Shown: positions 48,501 to 60,012, counted from the stretch's first letter. The stretch is DNA of 64,000 bases from Desmodesmus armatus (GCA_007449985.2 VIIQ02000117.1:72001-136000); one strand, 5' to 3'. Numbers and translations: made by a program. The notes: generated by a model not told the origin, from the sequence alone.

Positions 48501-50493
48501 GGCTGCGGCAGGATCTTGGCAGTGCTGTTGTTATCGGTGAAGCGCATTGTTGGCTTCAGAAGTGACGAAGTCATTTCCTGGAGCGCATAGGCTTAGACGA
48601 AGTGAAAATTACCAGGTTGTGCCGCCACAGCTTTCACGCCCCTGCACCTTGCTGACAATACCTGCCTGCCTGCCTGCCTTGCAGAGTGCCCGGGACAAGA
48701 GAAGGTTCTGCTCCTGCGTGGCTTTTGGTCTTCCAGCGACAGATCAACACAAATACACAGGTAAGCTCACCACTGCTCTGACAAAGCACACACACAACAT
48801 GTTTGTGTATGCTGCAGTGTGGCTGTTGCGCACCTGCAGCATGTCCTGTGCTGGCACTCAAGTACAGCACAGTCTACAACACTCAGCTCCAGGCATCCCT
48901 GGCAGTGGGTTCACGCACAATGGTGCCTTCACATGGCGTGCCGTGCGGCACGCAGGAGCAAGATACTCTAGCCTAGCTGAGCACTTTGACATGTATGCAT
49001 GTGCCGCTGATGCACGCAGGTGCAGGAACCCCGAGGCATGTCCCGGCAACGGCAGCAATGCCTGTGCCGATGGGTACAAGAGCAACCTCTGTGGGGTATG
49101 CAAATGGCCAGGCTGGGGCAGCTCTGCACCGTTTGTGTGTCGCAAGTGCTGGCCTAAGAGTGTCATCATCGTGCTGTATGTTTTGGCAGGTGTCCTGATG
49201 CTCGCCTTTGCAAAGCTACTCTGTTTCTTTAGCCTTGATTTTGGCAATGTGGTCGTGGTTGCAAGCGGGGCAGGGCAGGCAGCCCTTGCAGCAGGTGGCC
49301 AGCCTGCGCAACCTGCCCCAAATGAGGTTCTGAAGCCGTTCTGCATCTATCTGCAGTTCAGTTTCCTGGTCGCTTCCATGCAAGGCTTGACGTGGCCTGA
49401 CACTCTGAAAGCTCCCTTTCAGGCGCTGTCGGTGATGTTCTCATCGGCAAGCCCGCAGTCATTGGGTTTGGAGTGCATCTTGCCGCGCAACACCCGCTTG
49501 CCGGTTCCTGTGCAGGTGTTCCTCCTAACCATTGCCATGCCTCTGCTGCTGATGGTGTCTTTGGTTGTGCTGGAGACTGTTAAGGCCTACATTGCAAGCA
49601 AGAGGAATGCTAACACCACCGCTAGCTCTGCCTTTGCTCTCGAGAAACGGCGGCTGGTTGCTCAGAGCATCATCGTGTGCTTCTTGTTCTATCCTTTGAT
49701 GCTGCGCGCTGTGATGGGCTTGTTTGCCTGCATAACCTTGGACCAGGCCGTGTCGTCCCCTTACGTAGCAAATGCCGTGGGTTCGTTCTGGACCGGCGAC
49801 ATGTCACAGCAGTGTTGGGTCCCCGGTGGCTACCACAGGTTGGCCGCGTTTGGTCTGGGCCTTCCCCTGCTTATCGTGCTGGTGTTAATCCTGCCGGCCA
49901 CCATGCTGGGATTCATTCTGCGCCACCGCAAGGAGCTGTACAGTGATAAATTCCGGCATTTCTCCTTTATGTTCTGTAACTACCGGCCTAAGGTTGCCTG
50001 GTGGGAGGTCGTAGTGCTGCTGCAGACTGCCGTACTTGTTGCTATCAGCGTGTTTGGTTTTGGCCTGGGTACCTACTACTCCTGCCTTTTACTCACAGCC
50101 GGTCTGGCTGGCACTATGGTGCTGCACGCATGGATGCGCCCTTACACAAGCATGGACGCTGGCAGGACCTCGCTGCGAGGGTTGGCTTGTGTCACGTTCA
50201 CTAGCTTTGCTGCGCTGTCGTTCCTGCCGGTCGGCACAGTGTACGGCCAGCTTGCTGTGAACCAGGCGTATGCCATTACCGCTGGTGCGTTTGTGCTGAT
50301 CGTCAATACTGCGTATGTTGTGTCTGTGGCCGTGCAGCTAGTCAGGGCTATTCAATGGACAGCTGTCGTGCAGATGGTACGCAGGCTCTGGGGTGTCTGT
50401 TGTGGGGGACGGCGTGCGCAGCAGCGTCACAATCAGGCGCCTGCCTTCCTTGGGACCGTGAGGTCGAAGCCCCTTGTAGAGGAGGTGGCATAA
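45595..50493 (+). CDS. adhesin-like receptor: Pmp-type beta-helix plus multi-pass membrane domain
   Basis: Exons 45595-46056, 46539-46809, 47270-47485, 47659-48480, 48685-48760 and 49020-50493 give 1106 aa in frame. A signal-type hydrophobic start (LLLCLQLLLVVTA) precedes a repeat region of polymorphic-membrane-protein type: GG-A-[ILV] turns and FxxN-type asparagine motifs recur (ATFKDNTAGF, CSFINNTAA, CTFQDNFSAC, STFIDNTGDAGGGALAA, CTLTGNTVKD, GKGGAVYTEG, WLTNNTAYIGGGI), predicted to form a right-handed parallel beta-helix. A Cys-rich linker follows (CIRCARGYYSFNPENTTCDVC, split over short spans; then ACADGYKSNLCGVC). From about residue 662 there are some eight to nine hydrophobic spans (VIIVLYVLAGVLMLAFA, VFLLTIAMPLLLMVSLVVL, LGLPLLIVLVLILPATMLGF and others) and a basic cytoplasmic tail. 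Likely a cell-surface protein; ligand unknown. Such combinations are frequent in chlorophyte genomes but mostly uncharacterised. Confidence 0.85.
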
Positions 50494-52963
50494 CATTGGC
50501 CCCTGCCTGAAGTGTTTGAATGCCCGTCTGTTGAGATGCATAGTGGCAATGGGCGCCAGAGCTTTGTCTGGGGGGTAAGGCCCTATTTTGGGGAGTCAGG
50601 GGCCCTTGGCAGTGTCACTAGCATTGCTGCTGGCACCTGCTGCAGTGGTGGCAGTTACAGCAGCAGCGGCCATCGTGGCACGGTACCCTGTGCACCAGGC
50701 TGCACAGGCCTGGTGGCCAGCCTGTTATAAGACACTAAGCTGATGACAACTGATACAACCCTCATGTTGTGCTTGAAAGGCTTGCTACACCAGCTGACTG
50801 TTTGTGCATACAACAGACGCTGGGTGCTGTTCCACCTGCACGCTCAAGGGTTCTGACCTGCCTGTGCTGTGGTGTGGGTTCTTCTGTCCTTTTCTGGCGG
50901 ATTCTTTTGTCGTGGACGTCATCAATATACTTCAGTGTACAGGTATGGTGTGTGGAATTGGTGTTGCTGTGTGCATGCAACTGCTGCGCAGTCCAGCAGC
51001 ACCATGTTGGGCATAAGGCAAGATTTGTCGTCGCTGCCACTGGCAGACACAGTGGCGGCCACTGCGCCACGGAGGGGTTCTGCAAGCCGCATTATGTGGC
51101 CATTGCAGCATCTGTTTACTTGTTCACAGCTAGTAGTTGACAACTAGTCAACGTGTACATCATCTGCATCTTGCATGGATGCGCCTTGCGTCGATGCAAG
51201 GACTTTGCATGTTGATCTGTCACATGGGGGTGGGGGCCTCACAGCCCTAACAGGTGTATGTGTATGCACACTATTTATAAGCAAGTGAAGGGGCAGGGAC
51301 CTGGGTGGTTCTGAGTATAGGTTGCGCAACCATAAGATGCAATTGCATCATGGTGTGGCATGTGTGCTGCCAATGTGCAACGGTTGAGTTGCAGACAAGT
51401 ATCTTGTGAAGAACAAGCTGTACAAACGTCCAAGTTGGCGCACTCATTTGGCAGTCACGCGCAACCATAAGATGCAATTGTATCATGGTGTGGCATGTGT
51501 GCTGCCAATGTGCAACGGTTGAGTTGCAGACAAGTATCTTGTGAAGAACAAGCTGTACAAACATCCAAGTTGGCGCACTCGTTTGGCAGTCACGTACATA
51601 CCGGCATTGTAGCAGGTGTGATGGCCCAGTGGTAGTGCTGTGTTGCATGACGCGCGCTCTCCAAGCTGACTTGTTTGTTTCAGTGGACATGTGTTGTGCT
51701 GGCTTGTCTGACACTGTAACAAGGTCTGAAGGCGGTTGCCAGAATATGCAAGGCTCACAAGCTATGCTTCGGCCATGTATGACTCATCGGATGTCAGTCC
51801 ATTCTACAAGTTCAGCCATATGCAGGTTTGGTCTTGCAAGCCTTGCTGGCAGCTACAGCAAGTTGGAACTACAGTAATTGCTCAGCAGCAGTGCATGCAG
51901 AAAGCTGTCCTGCTGCAGAACGTCAATGCTACCAGAAGCAGCCAGCACTTGCAACCACCCAGCATGTTCAAAAAATGTGTCACTTCTGTTACATTATGCC
52001 GCACAACCTTGCCTGCTCTGCCATACATGGACTGTCAGCACCACACGAGACTGAACAACAGCAGGAGCGCAGCTGCTGATACAGCACGCCCTGCACGATA
52101 GGGATAGTGTCAGTGTCACGCAAAGACAGACACGGCAGCTTCAGCCTCTGCGATCTTACTACAACAACAAAGTGTCAGTGTCACGCAAAGAACCCAAGAG
52201 CCTCAGGATGCAGCACACCATGGCATGTGGGCAAAAGGCACATTTGGCAGCAGGCTAACGCTGTGAGTGCTGCAAGCAAACTCTGCTGCCCAGCTAGCAG
52301 AGGTCTAATGCTCACTGCTGCATGCCAAAGCAAGCGACTGTGCCACCTCGAGACACCAGCTGAGCAATTCTGCCCACAACACCAGGCACGACACACAACA
52401 TACATGGGACCAGCAGCACTGTCTGTCAACGGACTCCTATGCAACAGGCTTGTGCGCTGCAAGACCAGCAAGCACAGTGCCTACAGGCTGCTGACACCAC
52501 AGGTCACACATGATACTGCTTTGCATGCCTGCTTGCATGCCAGAAAAGGAACTATTGCAGCACATACAGCCACTGCTCCAGACAGGGCCGTCTGCACGAA
52601 GCAGGAGCACTGTGCCCGACAGTGCACCTTGCATCTGCACAGCTCAGTCCCAGTGCCGCATCAACATCACCCACAAAGCAACAACCCATTGCAGGCACCA
52701 TGTGTGTGCGGCAGGTGCACGATGCTGATGCACGAGATACAAAACACCTGCTGTTGAAGAGCGTCCATTAGAGCTGACCGAGCACACACACCAGAAAAGC
52801 TGTTGAGATTGATCATCATGCTGCGATACACGCGCAGATGACGCCCGCAGTAGGGCCCAGCTGCTGTGTTGGGGCCCCAGCACCTGCTACTGTCTTGCTT
52901 CAGCCATTCCAGCACTGCTCCTGCCAGCTCTGATTCTGCTGCTGTTACGCCAGCAACATTGCT
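50494..52963. other. intergenic region, no gene seen
   Basis: 3' UTR of the adhesin-like gene and spacer. An open frame at 52107-52757 (plus) has no recognisable protein features and Cys/His/Thr-rich composition typical of spurious frames here. Contains the 135-base tandem duplication. Confidence 0.45.
51324..51594. repeat. near-perfect 135-base tandem duplication
   Basis: GCGCAACCATAAGATGCAAT starts at 51324 and again at 51459; both units run through CATCATGGTGTGGCATGTGT or its one-base variant, GTGCAACGGTTGAGTTGCAG, TTGGCGCACTC and GGCAGTCACG with only a few substitutions. Confidence 0.9.
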
Positions 52964-53161
52964 TCAGTGGGCTGCTGGCGTCTTGAACATGTCCCTCTTT
53001 ATCTGCTCCTCAACCCTCCGAGGCTCCACCCACTTGGCATAGATCACTGCTGCTACGAAGCTAAGGCATCCAAGCCCTGTGCCCCACCGCATGCCTGCTG
53101 AGGGCATGTGGGGAACATGTGAATCAATTATTATGCGCTTCATGATCGGGTCGAGCGCCAT
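52964..53161 (-). CDS. small single-span membrane protein, 65 aa, hypothetical
   Basis: A single-exon frame on the minus strand. It has a short N-terminal part, one hydrophobic stretch (LGCLSFVAAVIYAKW) and a charged C-terminus (EPRRVEEQIKRDMFK, then TPAAH). The amphipathic tail after one span is like small accessory subunits of mitochondrial inner-membrane complexes, but I cannot assign it to any. Codon use is GC-ended at third positions as in the supported genes. A second in-frame Met seven codons in (MKRIIID) could be the start. It could also be part of a longer gene with exons I did not see. Confidence 0.55.
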   Translation of the reverse strand: MALDPIMKRIIIDSHVPHMPSAGMRWGTGLGCLSFVAAVIYAKWVEPRRVEEQIKRDMFKTPAAH

Positions 53162-53646
53162 TGGGACTCGGTTTGCTTGGCGTGGAGGATGGGTGGGTGA
53201 AGCCTGGAAGGGGAGAACTGCGCACGTCTATGGCCTGAACCGACAATGGCCCTGGTCAAGCACGTAGCTGGAACTCGGATCCCAAAGGCATTGCAGGTGG
53301 GTGGGCATTTGACTGATGTGACAGCCTGTCACTGACATCACAGCCATGCATGCGCAGGAACGGATGAGCGGGTCAGCTCACGCCATGGGACTGCACATAG
53401 TACCCTCCTACACATACCAAAGTGGGGGGTGACCCCGTGCAAAGGGGCCCAAAGGCTCTAAAAGAGGGGCACGACATGTGATTGTGAGCATGCACCACTG
53501 CCCACATGTGCTGCCGCTGCCACTTAAACACAACACCTTCACGATGCTCCAGTACCTTTCAAGTATGAAAGATGCTCAAGTGTGCCGGGGACCAGAGGCG
53601 CCCACCCTGCCACTGGCGGTCGTCACCCTTCCTGGCATCTGCCCCC

Positions 53647-53678
<32 letters not shown>

Positions 53679-53844
53679 TCCAAGGACAACATCGCCAGGC
53701 CAAGGCCAATACAAACTCGAGTCACCCCACCTCCTGCTATGCACCTCCTGCTATGCCCAAAAAAGTGCTGCATTGTCGGCGTCGCAAGCGCGATAACACA
53801 CCATTCAAGACAGGGACGCAGCCAGCATGTAGAATGACCTACTG
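53162..53844. other. intergenic region with poly-C/CA tract
   Basis: No gene supported. C22 followed by AC repeats lies at 53642-53677. Confidence 0.5.
53642..53677. repeat. C22 homopolymer followed by CA repeat
   Basis: Twenty-two C then seven AC dinucleotides. Same architecture as the tract at 38809. Confidence 0.9.
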
Positions 53845-54843
53845 CTACTGCTGCGACGGCGGTGGTGGCTGCACCCCCCTGAGCTTGATCCCCTTCCCCA
53901 GTTTGATCTTTATCTTCTTCCCGCCCCCTGCCGTTGCTGCCGTGCCTGCCGTCCCCGTCGAGGTCGTTGGACCACCACCCCCGCTGACCCCATGCGCAGG
54001 TGCTGAGGCTGCTGCTGCAGAGCTATACACAGCACTGTAGCCCCCCTGAGAGAATGTGCCCTGTGAGAAAGTTCCCTGTGAGCGACCTGCAGAACCCTGG
54101 CTGAGGGTTTCTGCTGCGTGGGCAGGCACCCCAGAGAAACCGTCCTGCTGGTACTGCTGGTGAGGGTTGTACTGCTGCTGGTACTGCTGCTGCTGGTATT
54201 GCTGCTGGTACTGTAGCTGAGGGTCGTACTGCTGCTGGTACTGCTGCTGTTGTAACTGCAGCTGGGCGTCGTACTGCTGCTGGTACTGCTGCTGCTGCTC
54301 ACCTGCTGATCGGGACCGCTTCACCCCGGCAACCTGCTTCATGCCTGCTGTAGCATCACGTGCCGCTGCTGCCATCGCTGGCTCAGCAGCAGCAGCAGCA
54401 GCTGCAGCCTGCTTAGCCGACGACATCTTCTTGAGCCGAGTCATGCTCTTGCTGGGTTGAGGTGCTGCAGCCGGTGCTGCCGCCGCTGCCACTGCTGCTG
54501 CTGCTGCTGCTGCCGCAGGCCCACCCCCTGGCAAGGGCACCGGCATTGCTGCTGCTGCCGCTGGATCCAGCGGCTCAGTCTTGGCCACTGCTGCTGCTGC
54601 TGGTGCCGCTGGCTGCTGCTGCCCCTGCTGCTCATTGGCAGCAGGCTGCTGCTGCTGCGGTGGCTGTTGCTCCTGCTTCTGCTGCTTCTGCTGACGTCGT
54701 GCCATGAGTTCCTCCCTGCGCTTTGCCTCCTCAGCCTCCTGGGCCTTGCTCTTGGGCATCCGGGGGCGGGGTACCTGCGTACGGTATGGCATACAGTACG
54801 TATGCAAATGGCCCTTTGTCATGGAGGAGTGAGGGTTAAGCAA
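53845..54843 (-). CDS. Gln/Ala-rich low-complexity frame; separate gene or 3' exon of MED6
   Basis: An open frame on the minus strand encoding a charged helix (EEAKRREELMARRQQKQQK), poly-Ala and poly-Gln runs, then about eight QQQYQQQYDPQLQ-type repeats (short segments rich in Gln/Tyr), Gly/Ser linkers (SQGTFSQGTFSQGG) and a basic end (KKIKIKLGKGIKLRG, then PPPPSQQ). The acceptor at about 54775 (ACGCAG) or a site slightly inside could join it to the MED6 exon ending at 55100, but the phase at the obvious acceptor is off by one. No domain recognised. Prion-like Gln/Tyr tails are common in Mediator subunits and in RNA-binding proteins, so linkage to MED6 is attractive but unproven. Confidence 0.55.
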   Translation of the reverse strand: MLNPHSSMTKGHLHTYCMPYRTQVPRPRMPKSKAQEAEEAKRREELMARRQQKQQKQEQQPPQQQQPAANEQQGQQQPAAPAAAAVAKTEPLDPAAAAAMPVPLPGGGPAAAAAAAAVAAAAAPAAAPQPSKSMTRLKKMSSAKQAAAAAAAAEPAMAAAARDATAGMKQVAGVKRSRSAGEQQQQYQQQYDAQLQLQQQQYQQQYDPQLQYQQQYQQQQYQQQYNPHQQYQQDGFSGVPAHAAETLSQGSAGRSQGTFSQGTFSQGGYSAVYSSAAAASAPAHGVSGGGGPTTSTGTAGTAATAGGGKKIKIKLGKGIKLRGVQPPPPSQQ

Positions 54844-55095
54844 GCAGAAATGGAGGAGTACAAGCAGGAGCAGGTCACACTGGTCTGCTGAACAGCAAGG
54901 GTTTGCTTCTTGAAGGCCATGACACCATCAACACAGACCACCACCACCTACCCAGCCACAAAAACTACCCACCCTGACACAAATAAATCCCCCAACAACG
55001 CTGCCACCCATTTGTGCACCAACACAGCCAGCCCACTGACACTCAAAGGATTAAGACCATAAGGATCAAAGCCAGAACCCTATAACACCAGGGAC

Positions 55096-56761
55096 TCACT
55101 TCCTGAGCACGTCCATGATGATGCTGTCAGTCAGCCTCCAGTGGTCATGAGACTCGTCAGTCAGCACCTCTGGCACAGCAACAGGCTTTGCTGCTGCCTT
55201 GGCTGCTGCAGAGCTGGCTGCCGCTGCTGCTGGGGGCTGCATGCCAAGCTCCAGCGCCTGCTGTACCTGCTGCTGTTGCTCCTCCCGATCCCGCTGCTTC
55301 TGCTCGGCTTCTTTCAGCACCTTTGGCAGTGGGGCCAGATCAGCCTGCGCACAGGAACACGGCAGTGTGGGGCAGTGTGTGTCTAAGACTGATGCCAAAC
55401 AGTCACGAAAAGAAAGAGTGAAGGATCTGTGGTTTCTGCACTCATCTGCTTAGGTGCCCGAACAGCAAAGCAAATCCTGTCGGTGCTGCCTGTGCACGCT
55501 TGCATTGTAACGACCCTATAAACCACAGTACAAATCCACAAGCACTGCTGCCAGCCCCAGTCGACCATAACCACCCACCTTGAAGCGTTTGAAGCCCTCA
55601 CGAACGTGGTGCATGGAGCGCTGCAGGCGAGCTGTGATGGCCGCATGCATGCTGGGGGCCTGGAAGGTGTGCCGCTCGTGGCCCAGGATATAGTAGTAGT
55701 TGCTGACAGACACACGACCTGCACAGCACACCACAGCACACCACACCACGTCACAGCACAGCACACAGCACCACATGTACAACATGCACGAATCACACAA
55801 GCAGAGCAGCACCGCGTCATGGCAGTGCTCTCCACGTGCTTGGTTCACACCCTGGGCGCCTGCTGGTGCCCAGCATGCATGCTGTCAGTGAGACTGGTCC
55901 GCACGGCTAACGGGTGTGACCAGAAGACAGTCACCGACATCCCCTGGCAAACCCAGCTTCCTGTGAATAGACGGCTCCAGCAACACCCACGCCGCACGAC
56001 TCATGGAGCCAGCCGCAACCACACCTGCTGCTGCTTGCTGGCGCTGCTGCTTGCGGACGACAAACAGGTGCGGCTCGTGTGTTTCGGCCAAGGCAAACTC
56101 AGTCTCTCCCATTGGCATGGTCCTGCGAGCCAGCAGCAGCAGCAGCAGCGGAGTGAAAGATCAGCGGTACCAGCAGCATGTGCACCAGCAGCTGATGTTG
56201 ATGTGCAGGAGGTATCTGCAATCAGCGCAGTGCAACTGCAGCCCATGCACAGCACTTGTCTTGTGTCAGCACAGTTGTCAGAGCATGTGCGGGATTTCCA
56301 GCTGCATGCATGCAATGGGGGCTTCGTTTGGGAGTGTGCGGCTTCTTTGTCCACTTGTACTGCTGTGCAAAGTGTTCAATTGGCAAGCCTGCTGCTGATT
56401 GAGGTCGTGTGCACCAGCACCATCAATGGATGCGTGAGAGTCACTGGCCTGGGCTGGAAAAGGAGCACAGGCCATGGTGCAGGGCAGGGTGCTGCTGCTG
56501 CCGAGTGGTGATGGAAAATGACTACTAGTACAAATCAACCATAGCACACCTGAGCTGCTGCTCATTTGCAGGGTCCAGGCCTCTCTGCCGAGCGACATGG
56601 TTGTTGCTGTTGACATCAAAGAAGGGGCTGAACTCGAAGTACTGCAGGGCGGTGCCCCTATCTAGGGGGTTGTAAGGAAACTGTGGGTCGTTCCATCGCT
56701 GGTGGGACAGCGTGTCATCCACCCTAACGGCTGGCTGGCCCTGGCCCTGTTGTGCTGCCAT
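55096..56761 (-). CDS. MED6: Mediator complex subunit 6
   Basis: MED6 is a conserved head-module subunit linking transcription factors to RNA polymerase II. Exons 56761-56550, 56122-56025, 55718-55579 and 55344-55096 give 232 aa in frame. After a Gln-rich start the family core is clear: NPLDRGTALQYFEFSPFFD and NSNNHVARQRGLDP (known family: P-L-D-R...YF-SPF-D...NN), then TEFALAETHEPHLFVVRKQQ (known: E-PHLFV-RKQ), then NYYYILGHERHTFQAPSMHA and REGFKRFK (known: YY-LDGSIYQAP). The typical segment between the first and second cores is shorter than in animals. The last exon is a coiled, Gln/Ala-rich tail ending IIMDVLRK, where a TGA overlaps a perfect donor (GTGAGT), so the transcript may continue into the frame at 54.8-53.8 kb. 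Confidence 0.92.
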
Positions 56762-57199
56762 AGTGCAGCAGCAGAAGGTGCCTCAAGGGACGGTTCAGCT
56801 CATGAAAGCGAACCGATATCGTATAAACGCTGGCACAGTGTGAAAGAAGCCTCTTTGCGTTTTCACAATGACAGCTGCTTCAGTGCAAGAGCCTTGGACA
56901 GATCTGGCTACCAGATGGAAGCTACCCGGCTAGTTAGGGGCCTCTGCAACATCCACTTTATGGAACCTTTGGGTTGAAATCATGTGCAACCATACAATTT
57001 TACCTCCTCACGTCATCAGTCACTATTACTCCTTCTGTAACCGCTACAACCGCTGGCAGGTTTCTATTGCCTGACTAGCCATGAAGAGATATGGTGGGGA
57101 AGAATGCCCCAACCAGGGGTAGTAAGGGCCCTTACTACCCCTGGCCCCAACTAATGCTGATGCATAGACCATGTTCAATGCTGTTGACAGCTGACTGCA

Positions 57200-59469
57200 C
57201 TATTCCCATTCCACCTCGCTGCTGCTGGCCGCTCTGTGCCGAGAATGCCAGCTCCTGCCCTGCTGCTGACTGCGGCTGCTGCGCTCGTGCACATCTGCTG
57301 CCTCCTTCCACTGGTGCTCCAGCTGCTGCAACTGCCGCTGAGCCTGCTCTGCTTGCCGCCTGGCTATGGGCGCTAGTGAGGTTTCCGCCTCAGCAGCTGC
57401 TGCATCTAGCACTTTGGTGATGCCGCGCAGTGCTTCACTGCTTTGGCCCTGTGAAGCAGGGAGGGGCAGCAGGCGGCGTTAAGGGGTGAGTGGTAGTGGC
57501 AAATGCTCAGCGCACTGCGGTACACTGGCCGGGTGCGTCACTACTATACTGGGCATCCGTGTCAACGTGACGGTTGCACAAGATCTGGTACCGGTCTTAT
57601 TGTGCCCACTCAAAGTCAACCAGGTATAGTCCCGAAGCCAAAATCGCCTGCAGCCGTGTTGCTGCCAGGCTACGCAACTACATCTTCCATAACCTTGAAA
57701 GGATGGAAAACTTTCCCCTTTGCTCGTGCTGGTGGGCGCACTAACTGCACACACAGACTGGATCTCCTCATGCACATCCACAACCCACAGCAACTCTGCC
57801 AGTGTCGCATCTGACTGACTTCTGATTCACTGTACTGCAAACCTCACCTGCATTTCCCGCATGTTGCGCTGCACTCCACGCTGCATCTCTGCTGCCACTG
57901 CCGTCACGTCCCGGTGTGCCGCCTCCAGCTGCTTCTTCACCTTAGGCAGCACCTGCAACACATTCACCAGGACATACGCACTGATAAACCTTGCAACTTG
58001 CAGCGCATGGTTCCCGAAATTAGCATATGCTTCAGGGCCCTGTGTTACCAAGAGGGCTTGTGCCCTGGAGCCGTACTGCACAGTACGCACAGGTGCAAAC
58101 AGTACAAGCGCACAGTTTGGTGACACACGTTGCCCTGTGACAACCCTCCTGCACTGCATTGCAAGCAGTGCTAGCAGCATGTGCCCTGACACGTGCCAGC
58201 CTACAGCAGAGGCCTGCACATTCTGCGCATCAGGCTTGAGACTGATATGCATGCATCACGCTCTCGCAGCTCTGCAAGACTTGGCACTTCCATGCACACT
58301 CAGTGACTGCTATTGATGCATTGCACCTGGCACTTAGCCCGGGGAGGCTTGGCACAAGGTGAACGCATGCGTGCGCTGACGCCCGATGGTGGTGCAGTAC
58401 CAAGCAGCATGACAGTTGTGGCTTCAGCTTCTAGCACAAACATGTGGCAGCCAGCCAAGAATGCAGACAACCCATTAGCAAGAACCCTCAATAGGCTGTG
58501 CCATCCACCTTTTTCTGCACCGCCATGGGGTCCCCTTCATCAATGCCGTACACGACTGCAGCACCGACTGCGGTGCCTAGCACCACCGTAGGCATCAAAC
58601 CTGCAGGACAAAGTTCAATTGCACCATGGCAGCGGTGCACCCTGCAATCTCACAACTGCATGAATGCGTCCTGATGCTCTGTTACAGGCCTGGGACGTCT
58701 CTGCAACATTGCTGGCATGCAACAGCTGCAGGGAGCAAACACTACTATACAGCCTTGAAGCTTTACGCCATGAAGCTATTTACTGTCCTGCAATACACAA
58801 ACACCTGAGGCGCCGTTTACTACAAGAAAGGACCGTGATCAAGACACCCTGCGGAACAACTGCTCACGACAGGACAAGTCCTATCGTCATGCCGTCATGC
58901 AACTCCTAACACAATGTTGACCTGCTGCCAGCTGCATTGCGTGGTGGCACCTGTTACTGTTGGGGTACCAAAGTACTCACTGAGGAAAGGACTGGCTAGC
59001 AGTCCCACCACGGGCAGCTGCTTTATCTTGCGCTTTAACCAGCCCACGACTGATATGCCTGCTGCAATGCCCACACCATACCTGCGATCCACAAGCACAA
59101 GCACAAGCACAAGCACAAGCACAAGCACAAGCACAAGCACAAGCACAGCACACATGAGCAGAGGCATGCACATCACACGGATAGGCACAGCCAAAGTTGT
59201 ACAGCAGTCGACCTAGTGAGGAGGTGTAACACATGCTGGGCTGACAGCTGATGATGTGTGCATGCATATGCACGGCCATGCATGCATATGCAGATGGAGG
59301 GAAGGGCCTTGAAGTAAACTGCGGTTGCTGGGGCTTACTTGACATAGGCTATGTACTCCTGGTGCTGCCTTCTGTTGTGCTTGGTGTGAAGTCTGTGCCA
59401 CTGGTTCTGCTTTTTGTGGGGGTTCCATGGCAGCACCAGCTCGTGGCCAGGAAGAACCACTGCTGTCAT
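57200..59469 (-). CDS. small two-span membrane protein with C-terminal coiled coil
   Basis: Exons 59469-59339, 59081-58981, 58600-58509, 57952-57848 and 57448-57200 give 225 aa in frame, all GT-AG. The N-terminus is polar and rich in His, Lys and Gln (HKKQNQWHRLHTKHNRRQ). Two hydrophobic stretches follow: YGVGIAAGISVVGWL, and after KRKIKQLPVVGLLASPFL a second, TVVLGTAVGAAVVYGID. The last ~120 residues are a heptad-like helix (VKKQLEAAHRDVTAVAAEM, RRQAEQAQRQLQQLEHQW). No family recognised; a membrane-anchored coiled-coil protein, perhaps of an organelle, is inference. It is divergent from the L33 gene, with 543 bases between starts. Confidence 0.75.
59091..59148. repeat. hexanucleotide (ACAAGC)n microsatellite
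   Basis: About nine units of ACAAGC/GCACAA, in the first intron of the membrane/coiled-coil gene, where on the transcript it forms a GCTTGT pyrimidine-rich run just before the acceptor at 59081. Confidence 0.95.
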
Positions 59470-60012
59470 GATGTGATCGGCCTGGGTTGTATGTGGGCCT
59501 ATCTGTTATGCTAATCAGACGGAGTTACTGTTGTGGAGTTGAACCTGGAGGGCCAAGTGGGATTGAGTTGGAGTAGCGTTGCCAATTGAGGGAGTGTCAG
59601 GCAAGGGCTGTTGGGACCTAACACCTGCAAGAGGTATCAGCACAGCAAGCTGCATGCCACGTTGGTCAAAAATTCAGAATCGTAGTTTGCCTTCAGACTC
59701 CAAGACGTATATGTACTCGGCGTCGTGAGCTGCCATCAAGTCAACAGGTCAGATCACAGGAGCACAACCGCAGATACAGCCGTTTCTGTAGCAGCGAGTC
59801 TTGGTTTGGCAAGCGTTTCAGCTTCAGCAAGTATATAGCTCAGCCCTGTGACACTAGCACCGCAACAGCAGCAGTAGACAGCAGCAGCAGCAGTGACAGC
59901 AACCTGCTGCTGGGCAGCGAAGCAGGGCTGGGAGTGTGCCAACAAGTCACAACAACCGCTCAGCAGTACCAGTAATCAACATCAGCACAGGAGCAAATCA
60001 AGCAGTAGCCTG
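59470..60012. promoter_or_regulatory. divergent promoter region; TATA-like box for L33
   Basis: A TATATAG at about 59832 on the plus strand is well placed for a start of transcription near 59860 and a ~150-base L33 leader. No equally clear element is seen toward the minus-strand gene. An in-frame upstream Met at 59893 would extend L33 by 40 residues. Confidence 0.45.

Noticed and set aside
52107..52757. 216-residue plus-strand frame as a gene
   Set aside because: No domain, no signal, composition like random frames here, and no partner exons.
59893..60012. Upstream start of L33 as the certain start
   Set aside because: The bL33 homology begins at 60013; the upstream Met is kept as an alternative because an organellar presequence would be expected.
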